Origin: Aliidongia dinghuensis
GTDB taxonomy: Bacteria > Pseudomonadota > Alphaproteobacteria > ATCC43930 > CGMCC-115725
Length of the DNA: 64,000 nt
Assembly: GCF_014643535.1 (NCBI RefSeq)
Contig: NZ_BMJQ01000002.1
Location: forward strand, 482,871-546,870
Direction of reading: 5' to 3'
Positions 10,252 through 19,737 of this stretch are shown here, piece by piece. Under the pieces are notes generated by a model. That model was given only the letters and a program-made list of their open reading frames with translations, was not told where the DNA came from and ran no database searches. Position 1 is the stretch's first letter. Every line of letters begins with the position of its first letter. The translations under genes and the position numbers were made by a program.

Positions 10252-11460
10252 TCAAACACCGGCGATCGCCTTCAGCCGTTCCAGGCATGCGGCGCGGTCG
10301 GCTTGGAAATCGCCGGCGATCCACCAGTCTTCGACCTCGCTCAGGATCCGGCCGATCGCGGGTCCGCTCGCGATGCCGAGGGCGCGGACGTCGCGGCCGG
10401 CGACCGGCAGCGCCGGGCTGGTCCAGGCGTCGGCGAGGGCGATCAGCGCCCTGGCCCGGTCGGCCTTTCCGTCTTCGGCGGCGCGGAGTAGCACGAAGTC
10501 GCGATAGAGCGCAGCCCCTCGGCGATAGAGTAGAACACGCTGCGTCTGCGCATCGGCGGAAAGGTCGACCGGGTTCGCGCCGGTCAGGAGCACGAGGCGA
10601 TCGCGCATCGCTGTCGGCAGGCGCAGGCGCTCGGCCGCCGCGGCGCCGGCACCCGGCGGGAGCAGTGCTGCCAGGCGTCGCAGGGAATCGGTCTCGGGCT
10701 CGAGTGCGACCAGGGCGGCGAGCCGGTCGGGCCGGAACGGCGGTGGCAGATAGGCCGCGAGCACGCCGTCCTCGATCATCAGCCGGACCGTCGGTGCCGG
10801 ATCGCGGGCATGGAGCAGCTTGTGCGTCTCGGCTTGGAGCCGCTCGCCGGCCAACCGCTCGATCCGGTCGGTGCGCGCCCGGCAGGCGGCCCGCGCCGCG
10901 GGATCGGCCGGGGTGCGGCCGTAGCGCGCCTGGAAGCGGTAGAAGCGCAGGATGCGCAGCACATCCTCGTCGATGCGCCGGAGCGGCTCGCCGACGAAGC
11001 GGATCCGGCCGGCAAGACAATCGCCGATGCCGCCGATCGGGTCCCAGATGCCGCCAGCGCGGTCGAGATAGAGCGCGTTCAGCGTGAAGTCGCGCCGGGC
11101 GGCATCTTCCGCCCAGTTGTTCGTGAACGCCACGGTCGCGCGGCGGCCGTCGGTCTCGATGTCGCGCCGGAGCGTCGTCACCTCGACCGGCGTGCCATCG
11201 GCCAGGACCGCGGTCACGGTACCGTGGCTGAGGCCGGTCGGGATCGCCCGGATGCCGGCCGCATCAAGCCGCCGGAGCACCTCGGGCGGCTCGAGCGGGG
11301 TCGCCAGATCGAGGTCGCCCGGCGGCAGGTTCAGAAGCGTGTCGCGCACCACGCCGCCGACGAAGCGGCCCTCGCCGAGCGCGTCGAGCAGGGCCGTGAG
11401 CGCCGGTCGTTCGAGCCAGTCCGGCACCGGGATCCGGCGGGCCGGCGCGGCTTTGCTCAT
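10252..11460 (-). CDS. cca: CCA tRNA nucleotidyltransferase / poly(A) polymerase family
   Basis: Adds or repairs the 3'-CCA end of tRNAs. The 402-residue protein has the class II nucleotidyltransferase head: GGVVRD at 35-40 and the catalytic DLD at 49-51. RRDFTLNALYLD and RIDEDVLRILRFYRFQARYG (neck region) follow. The C-terminal half is helical and variable, as expected. It follows the NUDIX gene by 35 bases in a DUF1285-NUDIX-cca block that is common in alphaproteobacteria. The family also contains poly(A) polymerases, and sequence alone does not fully separate the two. Confidence 0.92.
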   Translation of the reverse strand: MSKAAPARRIPVPDWLERPALTALLDALGEGRFVGGVVRDTLLNLPPGDLDLATPLEPPEVLRRLDAAGIRAIPTGLSHGTVTAVLADGTPVEVTTLRRDIETDGRRATVAFTNNWAEDAARRDFTLNALYLDRAGGIWDPIGGIGDCLAGRIRFVGEPLRRIDEDVLRILRFYRFQARYGRTPADPAARAACRARTDRIERLAGERLQAETHKLLHARDPAPTVRLMIEDGVLAAYLPPPFRPDRLAALVALEPETDSLRRLAALLPPGAGAAAAERLRLPTAMRDRLVLLTGANPVDLSADAQTQRVLLYRRGAALYRDFVLLRAAEDGKADRARALIALADAWTSPALPVAGRDVRALGIASGPAIGRILSEVEDWWIAGDFQADRAACLERLKAIAGV

Positions 11461-11495
11461 AGGCAGGGGCTCACGGGCAGGGGCTCATGGGCGGC

Positions 11496-12155
11496 TCATG
11501 GGGGCGTCGTCTGCAGCAGCAGCGCCAGATTGACCAGCATGCCGGCGGTGGCGCCCCAGATGTAGCGGTCCTGGTATGGCAGTACATAGAAGAAGCGCCG
11601 GCGTCCCTGCCATTCGCGGCTGTGCCGTTCGTGATTGGCGCGATCGACGAAGAAGGCGAGCGGCACCTCGAACACCTCGGCGACCTCGTGCGGGTCGGGG
11701 ACCACCGGAAAGGGCGGGCGGATCAGGCCGACGACCGGCGTCACCTCGTAGCGGGTCGACGTGATGTAGGTGTCGAGCCGGCCCAGCACCCGCACGCACT
11801 CGGGCGGGAGGCCCACTTCCTCCTGCGCTTCGCGCAGCGCCGTCACGACTGCATCGGCATCGTCCGGCTCGGCCCGCCCGCCCGGGAAACTGATCTGGCC
11901 GGCATGATCGGCCAAGTGCGCCGTGCGCTGGGTCAGCAACACGGTCAGCCCGTCGGGCCGGTCGATGAGCGGCACCAGGACCGAGGCCTGCGTCTGCGCG
12001 GGCGGCGGCACGAAGCCGGGATTGAGGTCGTGATCGCCACGCGGCCGCGTGCCCGGCGGACGCGCCAGCACCTCGTTCAGCCGCTCGACGACGAAGTCAG
12101 TCGTCAGATAGCGTCCGTCGAATTGTCGAGGGGAAAGAATTTTCCGTTGCTCCAA
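11496..12155 (-). CDS. NUDIX hydrolase, CoA pyrophosphatase type
   Basis: The 219-residue protein contains a complete NUDIX box at about residues 93 to 115 (GGRAEPDDADAV, then REAQEEVGL), which binds the metal and hydrolyses a diphosphate bond. LTQRTAHLADHAGQISFPGG just before it is typical of the YeaB/NUDT7 group that cleaves coenzyme A. The upstream start is uncertain. A TTG at 12155 gives a 52-base overlap with the DUF1285 gene, and a GTG at 12071 would remove it. No ATG is available in this stretch. Confidence 0.9.
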   Translation of the reverse strand: MEQRKILSPRQFDGRYLTTDFVVERLNEVLARPPGTRPRGDHDLNPGFVPPPAQTQASVLVPLIDRPDGLTVLLTQRTAHLADHAGQISFPGGRAEPDDADAVVTALREAQEEVGLPPECVRVLGRLDTYITSTRYEVTPVVGLIRPPFPVVPDPHEVAEVFEVPLAFFVDRANHERHSREWQGRRRFFYVLPYQDRYIWGATAGMLVNLALLLQTTPP

Positions 12156-12664
12156 ACACCGAAACGAGACGTGCCGTCGACCGTCGCCTCTTCGCCTCTT
12201 TCAATCAGATGGTAGAATACCGGGCGCAGGAGCAGCGCTTCAAGGCCGGGTCTGACCAGCACATAAGGCCGGGGTTCGTCCGTCCCGGGCGCGGTCGCGA
12301 CGCGCAGGGGATGGTTTTCACCGACAACTACCTTATCATCGAGGTTCGTTCTGAACGTGAGGCTCTGGTCCCTGTCTTGTCCTTCTGCCTCCAGCTCCAC
12401 CGCGACGAACGGCGCGTCCTCGACCTCGATCCGGCCGCGCTCGGCCGGCGTTACGAGCCAGTAGCTGCCGTCGGCTTCGCGGCGCAGGACCGTGGCGAAC
12501 AGCTTGACGAGCGGCAGCCGGCGGATCGGCGAATTCCGGTAATACCAGGTGCCGTCGCGGGCGATGCGGATATTGAAATCGCCGCAGCTCTCGATGATGC
12601 CCGGCCCGATGGCGTTGGGCGTCGGTCTCTCTGCCTGCGGGGCGTCGGTTTCGGGCGTCTTCAT
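12104..12664 (-). CDS. DUF1285 family protein
   Basis: This 186-residue protein has the DUF1285 pattern: FNIRIARDGTWYYRNSPIRRLPLVKLFATVLRREADGSYWLVTPAERG. It continues through VEDAPFVAVELE to a C-terminal domain (YVLVRPGLEALLLRPVFYHLIE). The function is unknown; a structure from the family has shown a two-domain fold without an assigned ligand. Its gene opens the DUF1285-NUDIX-cca operon and is divergent from the MoxR operon across 124 bases. Confidence 0.9.
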   Translation of the reverse strand: MKTPETDAPQAERPTPNAIGPGIIESCGDFNIRIARDGTWYYRNSPIRRLPLVKLFATVLRREADGSYWLVTPAERGRIEVEDAPFVAVELEAEGQDRDQSLTFRTNLDDKVVVGENHPLRVATAPGTDEPRPYVLVRPGLEALLLRPVFYHLIERGEEATVDGTSRFGVWSNGKFFPLDNSTDAI

Positions 12665-12788
12665 TCCATCACTACTCCCAAAGCCGCTGTGGCGTTAGGT
12701 CGCCCTGTTGCCTAGCATGATTGCAGTCCGCACATTTCCGGTGACAATCGGTCTATCGACCCGCGGCACGCCCTAGGAGCTAACGCCC

Positions 12789-13802
12789 GTGAGCCTTGAT
12801 CCAACCACCACGACCGCCGCCGAGGCAACGCACCTTGTCAATGAGATCGAGGCGCTGGGGCATCGCCTGAAGTCCGTGCGCGAGCGGATCGGCCGCGTGA
12901 TCTTCGGCCAACGCGACGTCATCGATCAAGCGCTCATCACGCTCCTCGCCGGCGGCCATACGCTGCTGGTCGGCGTGCCCGGGCTTGCCAAGACGCGGCT
13001 CGTCGAGACGCTCGGCACCGTCCTGGGGCTCGACGACAAGCGGGTGCAATGCACGCCCGACCTGATGCCGGCCGACATTATCGGCTCCGAGGTGCTGGAG
13101 GAGGGCGAGAGCGGCCGCCGCTCGTTCCGCTTCCTGCCCGGGCCGGTGTTCGCGCAATTGCTGATGGCCGACGAGATCAACCGTGCGAGCCCGCGCACCC
13201 AGTCGGCGCTGCTCCAGGCGATGCAGGAGCATCGGGTCTCGGTCGGCGGCCAGTATCATCCGCTGCCGCGGCCGTTCCATGTGCTGGCGACGCAGAACCC
13301 GATCGAGCAGGAAGGCACATACCCGCTGCCCGAGGCGCAGCTCGACCGGTTCCTGATCCAGATCGATGTCGGATATCCCGACCTCGAAGCGGAGCGTCAC
13401 ATGCTGCTGGCGACGACCGGCGTGGCCGAGGCGGTGCCGGAGCAAGCCATGACTGCGGAGGACCTGATGCTGGCCCAGCGGCTGATCCGGCGCGTGCCGG
13501 TCGGCGAGGGCGTGGTCGACGCCATCCTCGACCTGGTCCGGTCGGGCCGGCCGGAAACGAGCCCGGTCGGCGAGGTCCAGCGGTCCGTCGCCTGGGGGCC
13601 AGGCCCGCGCGCCAGTCAGGCGCTGATGCTGGCGGCGCGCGCGCGGGCCGTCCTGGACGGACGGCTGTCGCCCTCGATCGACGATGTGGCGGCGCTCGCC
13701 GGTCCCGTGCTGCGGCATCGCATGGCGTTGAGCTTCGCCGCCCGGGCCGACGGCGTGACGCTCGACCGGATCGTCGGCCTCTTGGTCGAACGGCTTGGCT
13801 GA
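12789..13802 (+). CDS. MoxR-family AAA+ ATPase
   Basis: MoxR ATPases act as chaperones, usually with von Willebrand A-domain partners. The 337-residue protein starts with GTG behind an AGGAG site and has Walker A GVPGLAKT near residue 60. Walker B LMADEINRA lies near residue 127, then the sensor region FHVLATQNPIEQEGTYPLPEAQLDRFLI. It leads a four-gene operon with a DUF58 protein and two large membrane proteins, the usual MoxR neighbourhood. The substrate of this subgroup is unknown. Confidence 0.95.
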   Translation: MSLDPTTTTAAEATHLVNEIEALGHRLKSVRERIGRVIFGQRDVIDQALITLLAGGHTLLVGVPGLAKTRLVETLGTVLGLDDKRVQCTPDLMPADIIGSEVLEEGESGRRSFRFLPGPVFAQLLMADEINRASPRTQSALLQAMQEHRVSVGGQYHPLPRPFHVLATQNPIEQEGTYPLPEAQLDRFLIQIDVGYPDLEAERHMLLATTGVAEAVPEQAMTAEDLMLAQRLIRRVPVGEGVVDAILDLVRSGRPETSPVGEVQRSVAWGPGPRASQALMLAARARAVLDGRLSPSIDDVAALAGPVLRHRMALSFAARADGVTLDRIVGLLVERLG

Positions 13803-13810
13803 TCGATAAC

Positions 13811-14743
13811 ATGGTCGTGCTCCGCTCCCGACACGAGGCCGAGGCGCTCGCCGCTCGCCTGCCGCCGCTCTTGGTGCAGGCGGAACGGGTTGCGGCCACG
13901 GTTGCCCAGGGCGTTCACGGGCGCCGGCGGGTCGGTTCCGGCGATTCCTTCTGGCAGTTCCGCGCCTATGTGCCGGGCGACCCGGTTGCGCGCATCGACT
14001 GGCGCGAGACCGCGAAGTCCGAGCGTGCCTATATCCGCGAGAACGAGTGGGAAGCGGCGCAGAGCGTCTGGCTGTGGCACGACCGCTCACCTTCGATGAA
14101 CTGGCGCTCCGAGCGGAACCTGCCGACCAAGGGGGCGCGGGCATCACTCCTGCTGCTGGCGCTGGCGGCCCTTCTGGTGCGGGGCGGCGAACGGGTAACG
14201 CTGCTGGGCTCGGGCCTGCCGCCGGCGCACGGCCGTGCCGTGCTCGATCGGCTCGCCCTCACGATAGAACGGGCGGGCGAGGCCGTGACCGGGCTGCCGG
14301 CGGTCGAACCCGTGCCGCGGCACGGCTCGATCGTGCTGATCGGCGATCTCCTGATGCCGCTCGAGGAGCTGCACGCACTCCTGGCAGGTTTTGCTGCGGC
14401 GGGCGTGCGCGGCCACCTGCTGCAGGTGCTCGACCCGGCGGAGGAGAGTTTGCCGTTCGAGGGACGCGTGCGGTTCGAAGGTCTGGAGCGCGAGGGCGCG
14501 CTGCTTATCGCGCGGGTCGACACGGTGCGCGAGGAATATCAGGCGCGGCTGGCGGCCCATCAGGACGGGCTCGCGGCCCTCGCGCGCGGCCACGGCTGGT
14601 CGCTCGCGCGCCATCGCACGGATCAGCCGCCGCATCGGGCACTCCTGGCGCTCTACGGCATGTTGTCGGGCGGGCTCCCCCCCGGTCATGACGTCCAGCG
14701 GCACGACATGCAGCGCCGCGACATCCAGCAGACGGGGACCTGA
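13811..14743 (+). CDS. DUF58 domain protein
   Basis: The 310-residue protein contains the DUF58 hallmark FRAYVPGDPVARIDWRETAKSERAYIRE. A vWA-like start (LWHDRSPSMNW) and a degenerate MIDAS-type region follow. DUF58 proteins pair with MoxR ATPases. I start at the ATG 8 bases after the moxR-type stop. The reading frame is open much further upstream, but that part is a shadow of the ATPase gene. The C-terminal 20 residues contain short repeats of (H/R)DMQ/RDIQ type, likely unstructured. Confidence 0.9.
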   Translation: MVVLRSRHEAEALAARLPPLLVQAERVAATVAQGVHGRRRVGSGDSFWQFRAYVPGDPVARIDWRETAKSERAYIRENEWEAAQSVWLWHDRSPSMNWRSERNLPTKGARASLLLLALAALLVRGGERVTLLGSGLPPAHGRAVLDRLALTIERAGEAVTGLPAVEPVPRHGSIVLIGDLLMPLEELHALLAGFAAAGVRGHLLQVLDPAEESLPFEGRVRFEGLEREGALLIARVDTVREEYQARLAAHQDGLAALARGHGWSLARHRTDQPPHRALLALYGMLSGGLPPGHDVQRHDMQRRDIQQTGT

Positions 14744-14747
14744 CGCG

Positions 14748-17507
14748 ATGCTGGGTTTCGGCGCCTTCGGTTTTGCCGCTCCCTGGCTGCTCGCCGGTTT
14801 CGCGGTACTGCCGGTGCTCTGGTGGCTGATCCGCGTGACGCCGCCGGCGCCGACCATCGTGCGCTTCCCGGCGATCCGCCTCCTGATGGGGCTCAACCCG
14901 GCCGACGAGACGCCGGCCAAGACGCCGTGGTGGCTCATCCTGCTGCGCCTCGTGATCGCGTCGCTGCTGATCGTGGGCTTGGCCCATCCGCTGCTCAATC
15001 CGGCGGCCGAGCTGCCGGGCGCGGGGCCGGTGGTGCTGGTCGTCGATGACGGCTGGGCATCGGCGGCCAATTGGCCCGAGATGCAGCGACGGGCGGACGA
15101 GATCATCGACCAGGCGGATCGCGCCGACCGTCGCGTGGTGCTGGTCACGACCGCGGCCGGACAGCCGGCCGAACCCGCGACGCTGCAGCGCCCGGCCGAT
15201 GCGCGCGGCCGCATTTCGGGCCTGGCGCCCAAGCCCTGGCCGACCGACCGCGCGGCGGCGGCCGAGCGCTTGAAGGGGCTGCCGATCCCGGCCGGGGCGA
15301 CGATCTTCTATCTGGCGGACGGGCTCGACGATCGCGGCGGGGTCAAGCAGCTGTTCGAGACGCTGCGCGGCCTCGGGCCGGTGCGGCTGGTGGTCCCGCC
15401 GGACGAGCGGCTGGCGCGGCTCATCGAACCAGGCCCCGGCGAGGCGAAAGACCTGACCGTGCGGGTCGAGCGCGCGACCCAGGGCGAGGCGCCGACCGTC
15501 CGCCTGCGCGCGGCGAGCGAGGACGGCCGGCAGATAGCCGAGGCGGAGGGGCAATTCCGCTCTGACAGCACGACGCTCGATGTCGCGATTCCCATGCCGA
15601 GCGAGTTGCGCAACCGGGTCGGCCGGATCGAGATCGAGGGCGAGGCCTCGGCCGGCGCCACCGAACTGGTCGACGAATCCTCGCGCCGCCGCCCGGTCGG
15701 CATCGCCACGGACCGGCCGAGCGGCAGCAGCCAGCCACTCTTGAGCGACACCTATTACCTCGACCGCGCGCTCTCGCCCTTTGCCGAGCTTCGGCACGGC
15801 ACCGTCACCGAGCTGCTCGGGCGCTCGCTCACGCTGCTCGTCCTGCCCGACGGCGACCCGGGCCCGCCGGAGCAGGACCAGGCGATCGGCCACTGGATCG
15901 AGGCCGGCGGGGTGCTCCTGCGCTTCGCCGGACCGACCATGGCCCAGCGCGAGGACGACAACCTGCTGCCAGTCATGCTGCGCCGAGGCGGGCGCACGAT
16001 CGGCGGCGCCATGTCGTGGGAGAAGCCGGCCCATCTCGCCGAGTTCCCGGCCGGCACGCCGTTCGCGGGCCTGCCCGTGCCGGCGGACGTGACGGTCGAC
16101 CGGCAGGTGCTGGCCGAGCCCGCGGTCGATCTTGCCTCCAAGACCTGGGCGCGGCTCACGGACGGCACGCCGCTCGTCACGGCCCAGCAGCGCGGCAAGG
16201 GCTGGCTCGTGCTCGTCCACACCAGCGCCAATACCGCCTGGTCGAACCTGGCGCTCTCGGGCCTGTTCGTCGACATGCTGCGCCGCCTGGTGCAGCTGGG
16301 CCAAGGCGTCGAGGGCACCGGTGACGCGGTGCTGCCGCCCTGGCGGGTGCTCGACGGGTACGGGCATCTTGGCGCACCGCTTGCGACGGCGCAGCCGCTC
16401 AACACGGCCGAGGCGGCCAAGATCACGCTCGGGCCGGCCCATCCGCCGGGCTTCTATGGCAACGAGACGACCCATCGGGCGCTCAATCTCGGGCCCACCG
16501 TGCCGTCGCTCGCCGCCTTCGGCTCGCTGCCGGTCGGCGTCGTCGCCGAGAACTACACCCGGATGCCGGAGGTCGATCTCCGGCCCGGGCTGCTCGGCGC
16601 GGCGCTGCTGCTGGGCCTGATCGACATCCTGATCGGCTATGGCCTGCGCGGCCTGCTCCGGCCGCGCCGCGCCGGGCTCGCGGGCGTGCTGATCGCGCTG
16701 GCCTTGGCCGCGGCACCGGCTCAGGCGGCGCCGCCCCAATCGGCGCCCCAATCTTCGGCGCCCGCTTCGGCAACCAACGGGCCGGATGCCTTTACGGTCG
16801 CCGCCACCAGTGAGCTGCGCCTCGCCTATGTGGTGACCGGCGATGGCGAGACCGACGCGATGAGCAAGGCGGGCCTCGTCGGGCTCGGCAACGTGCTGAG
16901 CCGGCGCACCGCGGTCGAGGCCGGCGATCCGATGGCGGTCGACGTCGAGGCCGACGAACTCATTTTCTTCCCGCTCATCTACTGGCCGATCACCGGGACG
17001 CAGAAGCCGCTCAGCCCCGCGGCGGCGGAACGGGTCAACCGCTACCTCGCGACCGGCGGGACGATCCTGTTCGACACGCGCGACCAGGGCACGGGCCTGC
17101 CCGGCGCCTACGGTGTCGCAGACACTGCGCGCCGGTTGCAGACGCTGCTCGCGGGCGTGAAGATCCCGCCGCTCGTCGCCGTGCCGGCTGACCATGTGCT
17201 GACCAAGTCGTTCTACCTGATGCAGGATTTTCCCGGGCGCTGGATCGGCGGCACGCTCTGGGTCGAGCCGGCGGAGGATCGGACCAATGACGGTGTCTCG
17301 ACCGTCGTCGTCGGCGCCAACGACTGGGCCGGCGCCTGGGCGGTCGACGGTCAGGGCTTTCCGAGCCTGCCGGTCGTGCCGGGTGGCGAGGCGCAGCGTG
17401 AGCAGGCCTATCGTTTCGGCGTCAATCTCGTGATGTATGCGTTGACCGGCAACTACAAGGCCGACCAGGTCCATGTGCCGGCGATCCTGGAGCGCCTCGG
17501 CCAATGA
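14748..17507 (+). CDS. BatA-like membrane protein with C-terminal DUF4159
   Basis: This 919-residue protein opens with a BatA-type domain: two membrane spans (about 9 to 28 and 60 to 80) around the conserved PPAPTIVRFPAIRLLMGL. A large periplasmic-looking region of vWA-like and beta-rich character follows, then a membrane span near 615 to 635. The C-terminal DUF4159 domain starts near 685 (TSELRLAYVVTGDGETDAMSKAGL). It begins 4 bases after the DUF58 stop and ends in an ATGA overlap with the next gene. Likely envelope-associated complex partner of the MoxR ATPase; the biochemical role is unknown. Confidence 0.85.
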   Translation: MLGFGAFGFAAPWLLAGFAVLPVLWWLIRVTPPAPTIVRFPAIRLLMGLNPADETPAKTPWWLILLRLVIASLLIVGLAHPLLNPAAELPGAGPVVLVVDDGWASAANWPEMQRRADEIIDQADRADRRVVLVTTAAGQPAEPATLQRPADARGRISGLAPKPWPTDRAAAAERLKGLPIPAGATIFYLADGLDDRGGVKQLFETLRGLGPVRLVVPPDERLARLIEPGPGEAKDLTVRVERATQGEAPTVRLRAASEDGRQIAEAEGQFRSDSTTLDVAIPMPSELRNRVGRIEIEGEASAGATELVDESSRRRPVGIATDRPSGSSQPLLSDTYYLDRALSPFAELRHGTVTELLGRSLTLLVLPDGDPGPPEQDQAIGHWIEAGGVLLRFAGPTMAQREDDNLLPVMLRRGGRTIGGAMSWEKPAHLAEFPAGTPFAGLPVPADVTVDRQVLAEPAVDLASKTWARLTDGTPLVTAQQRGKGWLVLVHTSANTAWSNLALSGLFVDMLRRLVQLGQGVEGTGDAVLPPWRVLDGYGHLGAPLATAQPLNTAEAAKITLGPAHPPGFYGNETTHRALNLGPTVPSLAAFGSLPVGVVAENYTRMPEVDLRPGLLGAALLLGLIDILIGYGLRGLLRPRRAGLAGVLIALALAAAPAQAAPPQSAPQSSAPASATNGPDAFTVAATSELRLAYVVTGDGETDAMSKAGLVGLGNVLSRRTAVEAGDPMAVDVEADELIFFPLIYWPITGTQKPLSPAAAERVNRYLATGGTILFDTRDQGTGLPGAYGVADTARRLQTLLAGVKIPPLVAVPADHVLTKSFYLMQDFPGRWIGGTLWVEPAEDRTNDGVSTVVVGANDWAGAWAVDGQGFPSLPVVPGGEAQREQAYRFGVNLVMYALTGNYKADQVHVPAILERLGQ

Positions 17508-19603
17508 CCGGCTACGGCATCGCCTTCGCCCCGCTCCTGCCCTGGACGGTGATTATCGTGGCGGGGCTTCTGGGCCTCGTCATCCTGGGGTTCGGCTGGT
17601 GGCGGCGTGCGCGCGGGACGACCTGGCGCCTGGTCGCTCTCGCGATCCTGCTGGCGGCGGTCGCCAATCCCTCGCTTGTCGAGGAACAGCGCCGGCCGCA
17701 GAAGGACGTGGCGCTCATCGTGAAGGACGTCTCGCCCAGCCAGTCGATCGGCGACCGGCGGGCCGCGACCGATGCGGCGGTCAAGGGGCTGCAGGACAAG
17801 CTTGCAGCTCTGCCGAACCTCGAGGTTCGCACGATCGACGCCGGCGCCAGCGATCCGGCCCAGACCGGCGACCGTGGCACCGAACTGTTCGGCGCGGCTG
17901 AGGCGGCTCTCGCCGACGTGCCGCCGCAACGCGTCGCCGGCATCGCCATGGTGACGGACGGCCAGGTTCATGACGTGCCGCCGGCCGACCGCTCGGGCCT
18001 GACGGCGCCGCTCCATGTCCTGCTGTCGGGCCATCCGGACGAGGGCGACCGGCGCATCGTCGTGACACAGGCGCCCAGCTTCGGCATCGTCGGCAAGGAA
18101 GTGCAGCTGACGCTCAAGGTCGAGGACCTGGGCGGCAGCGCCGCCGAGCGGGCCACATATCCGCAGACCGCGCGGGTGACCGTGCGCAAGGACGGCGGCG
18201 AGACGCGCACGCTCAACATGCCGATCGGCCATGACGTGAGCCTGCCGGTCATGATCGATCACGGCGGCCAGACCGTGTTCGAGGTCGAGGTCGAGCCGGG
18301 CCCGCACGAGCTGACGCTCGACAACAACCGGGCGGTCGTCGTGATCAACGGCGTGCGCGACCGGCTGCGCGTGCTCCTCGTCTCGGGCGAGCCGCACGCG
18401 GGCGAGCGGACCTGGCGCAACCTCTTGAAGGCCGACCCGTCGGTCGACCTCGTGCATTTCACCATCCTGCGCCCGCCGGAGAAGCAGGACGGCACGCCGA
18501 TCCGCGAGCTGTCGCTGATCGCGTTCCCGATCCGCGAGCTGTTCGAGGTCAAGCTGGACGAGTTCGATCTGGTCATCTTCGACCGCTACCGGCGGCGCGG
18601 CGTGCTGCCGGCGACGTATCTCGAGAATATCGCCCGCTATGTGCGCAAGGGCGGGGCGCTCTTGGAGGCGGCGGGGCCCAGCCTTGGCACCGCCACGACG
18701 CTCTATCGGACGCCTTTGGGCTCCGTACTGCCGACCGAGCCATCGGGCGAGGTCTACGAGCAGGGCTTCAAGCCCAAGGTCACCGAATTGGGCTCGCGTC
18801 ATCCGGTGACCGCCGACCTGCCCGGCGCTCCCAAGAATCCGAACGGCGAGCCGACGTGGGGCCGCTGGTTCCGCCAGGTCGAGGCGACGGTGCACCACGG
18901 CCAGACCGTCATGACCGGCCTCAATGGCGAGCCGCTGCTGGTGCTCGATCGGGTCGGCGAGGGCCGTGTCGCCCAGATCCTGTCCGACGACATGTGGCTC
19001 TGGACGCGCGGCTTCGAGGGCGGTGGGCCGCAGGCCGAGCTGCTGCGCCGGCTCGCCTATTGGTTGATGAAGGAGCCGGACCTCGAGGAGAACGACCTGC
19101 GCGGCATGGTCGAAGGCTCGCGGCTCACCATCACGCGGCGCACGCTCGAGCCCGACAACCACCCGGTCGAGCTCACCCGGCCCGACGGCAAGACCGAGAC
19201 GGTGACGATGAACCCGCAGAGCGGCGGCCGGTCCGTCGCCGTCGTGCCGATCACGGCGAGCGGCCTCTACCGTATCAGCGACGGCACGCGCACGGCCATC
19301 GCCGCCGCCGGCGCGCTCAACCCGATCGAGTTCGCCGACGTGCGCACGACGCCCGACAAGCTGAAACCCGTCACGGACGCGACCGGCGGCAGCATCAATT
19401 GGGCCGGCACCGGCACCAGCTTGCCGGACGTCCGCCGGGTTGCCCCGGGGCGGGACGCGGCCGGCCGCGGCTGGATCGGCTTCCGCGCGAACGGCGACTA
19501 TATCGTGACCGGCCTCGACGAGACGCCGCTCATGCCCGCCTGGGCGGCGCTCATCCTGGCGCTCGGCACCCTGATCCTCGCCTGGCGCCGCGAGGGACGC
19601 TGA
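17504..19603 (+). CDS. Large membrane protein with vWA-like and GATase1-like domains
   Basis: The 699-residue protein has two N-terminal membrane helices (about 12 to 32 and 42 to 58). A vWA-like segment follows in which the expected DxSxS becomes KDVSPSQS, then a beta-rich region. A Rossmann-like glutamine-amidotransferase-like fold comes next (RLRVLLVSGEPHAGERTWRN through YVRKGGALLEAAGP), with no catalytic Cys seen. A final membrane helix lies near the C-terminus. It overlaps the previous gene by 4 bases. Similar proteins close MoxR-DUF58-DUF4159 operons in alphaproteobacteria. The function is unknown. Confidence 0.8.
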   Translation: MTGYGIAFAPLLPWTVIIVAGLLGLVILGFGWWRRARGTTWRLVALAILLAAVANPSLVEEQRRPQKDVALIVKDVSPSQSIGDRRAATDAAVKGLQDKLAALPNLEVRTIDAGASDPAQTGDRGTELFGAAEAALADVPPQRVAGIAMVTDGQVHDVPPADRSGLTAPLHVLLSGHPDEGDRRIVVTQAPSFGIVGKEVQLTLKVEDLGGSAAERATYPQTARVTVRKDGGETRTLNMPIGHDVSLPVMIDHGGQTVFEVEVEPGPHELTLDNNRAVVVINGVRDRLRVLLVSGEPHAGERTWRNLLKADPSVDLVHFTILRPPEKQDGTPIRELSLIAFPIRELFEVKLDEFDLVIFDRYRRRGVLPATYLENIARYVRKGGALLEAAGPSLGTATTLYRTPLGSVLPTEPSGEVYEQGFKPKVTELGSRHPVTADLPGAPKNPNGEPTWGRWFRQVEATVHHGQTVMTGLNGEPLLVLDRVGEGRVAQILSDDMWLWTRGFEGGGPQAELLRRLAYWLMKEPDLEENDLRGMVEGSRLTITRRTLEPDNHPVELTRPDGKTETVTMNPQSGGRSVAVVPITASGLYRISDGTRTAIAAAGALNPIEFADVRTTPDKLKPVTDATGGSINWAGTGTSLPDVRRVAPGRDAAGRGWIGFRANGDYIVTGLDETPLMPAWAALILALGTLILAWRREGR

Positions 19604-19611
19604 GGCGCCAG

Positions 19612-19737
19612 CTAGAGCGCGGTCGCATTGGCTGGAACCAGCCAATGCGTGAATCGCGCTCTACCTATTTGATTAGAGACGGATTCACGAAATGAGTGGA
19701 TCGCCAAGCGATTCCACTCATTCCGATCCGGCTCTAG
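19612..19737. repeat. Palindromic intergenic repeat, two hairpin modules
   Basis: Module one has outer arms TAGAGCGCG / CGCGCTCTA and a perfect inner stem CATTGGCTGG-AA-CCAGCCAATG at 19626-19647. Module two has an inner stem AATGAGTGGA / TCCACTCATT around 19691-19722 and outer arms ending in CTAG. Together they fill the gap between two convergent genes and could fold in RNA from either side. The right-hand CTAG supplies the stop codon of the carbonic anhydrase gene. It resembles dispersed REP-like repeats known in alphaproteobacterial genomes. Confidence 0.8.

Noticed and set aside
14505..17504. A 999-codon open frame antisense to the BatA-DUF4159 gene
   Set aside because: Arg/Gly/Asp/His-rich composition typical of antisense frames in GC-rich DNA. 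The opposite strand has clear domains and operon spacing.
17453..19645. A 730-codon frame antisense to the last MoxR-operon gene
   Set aside because: Composition of a shadow frame, no start signal, and it spans the operon junction.
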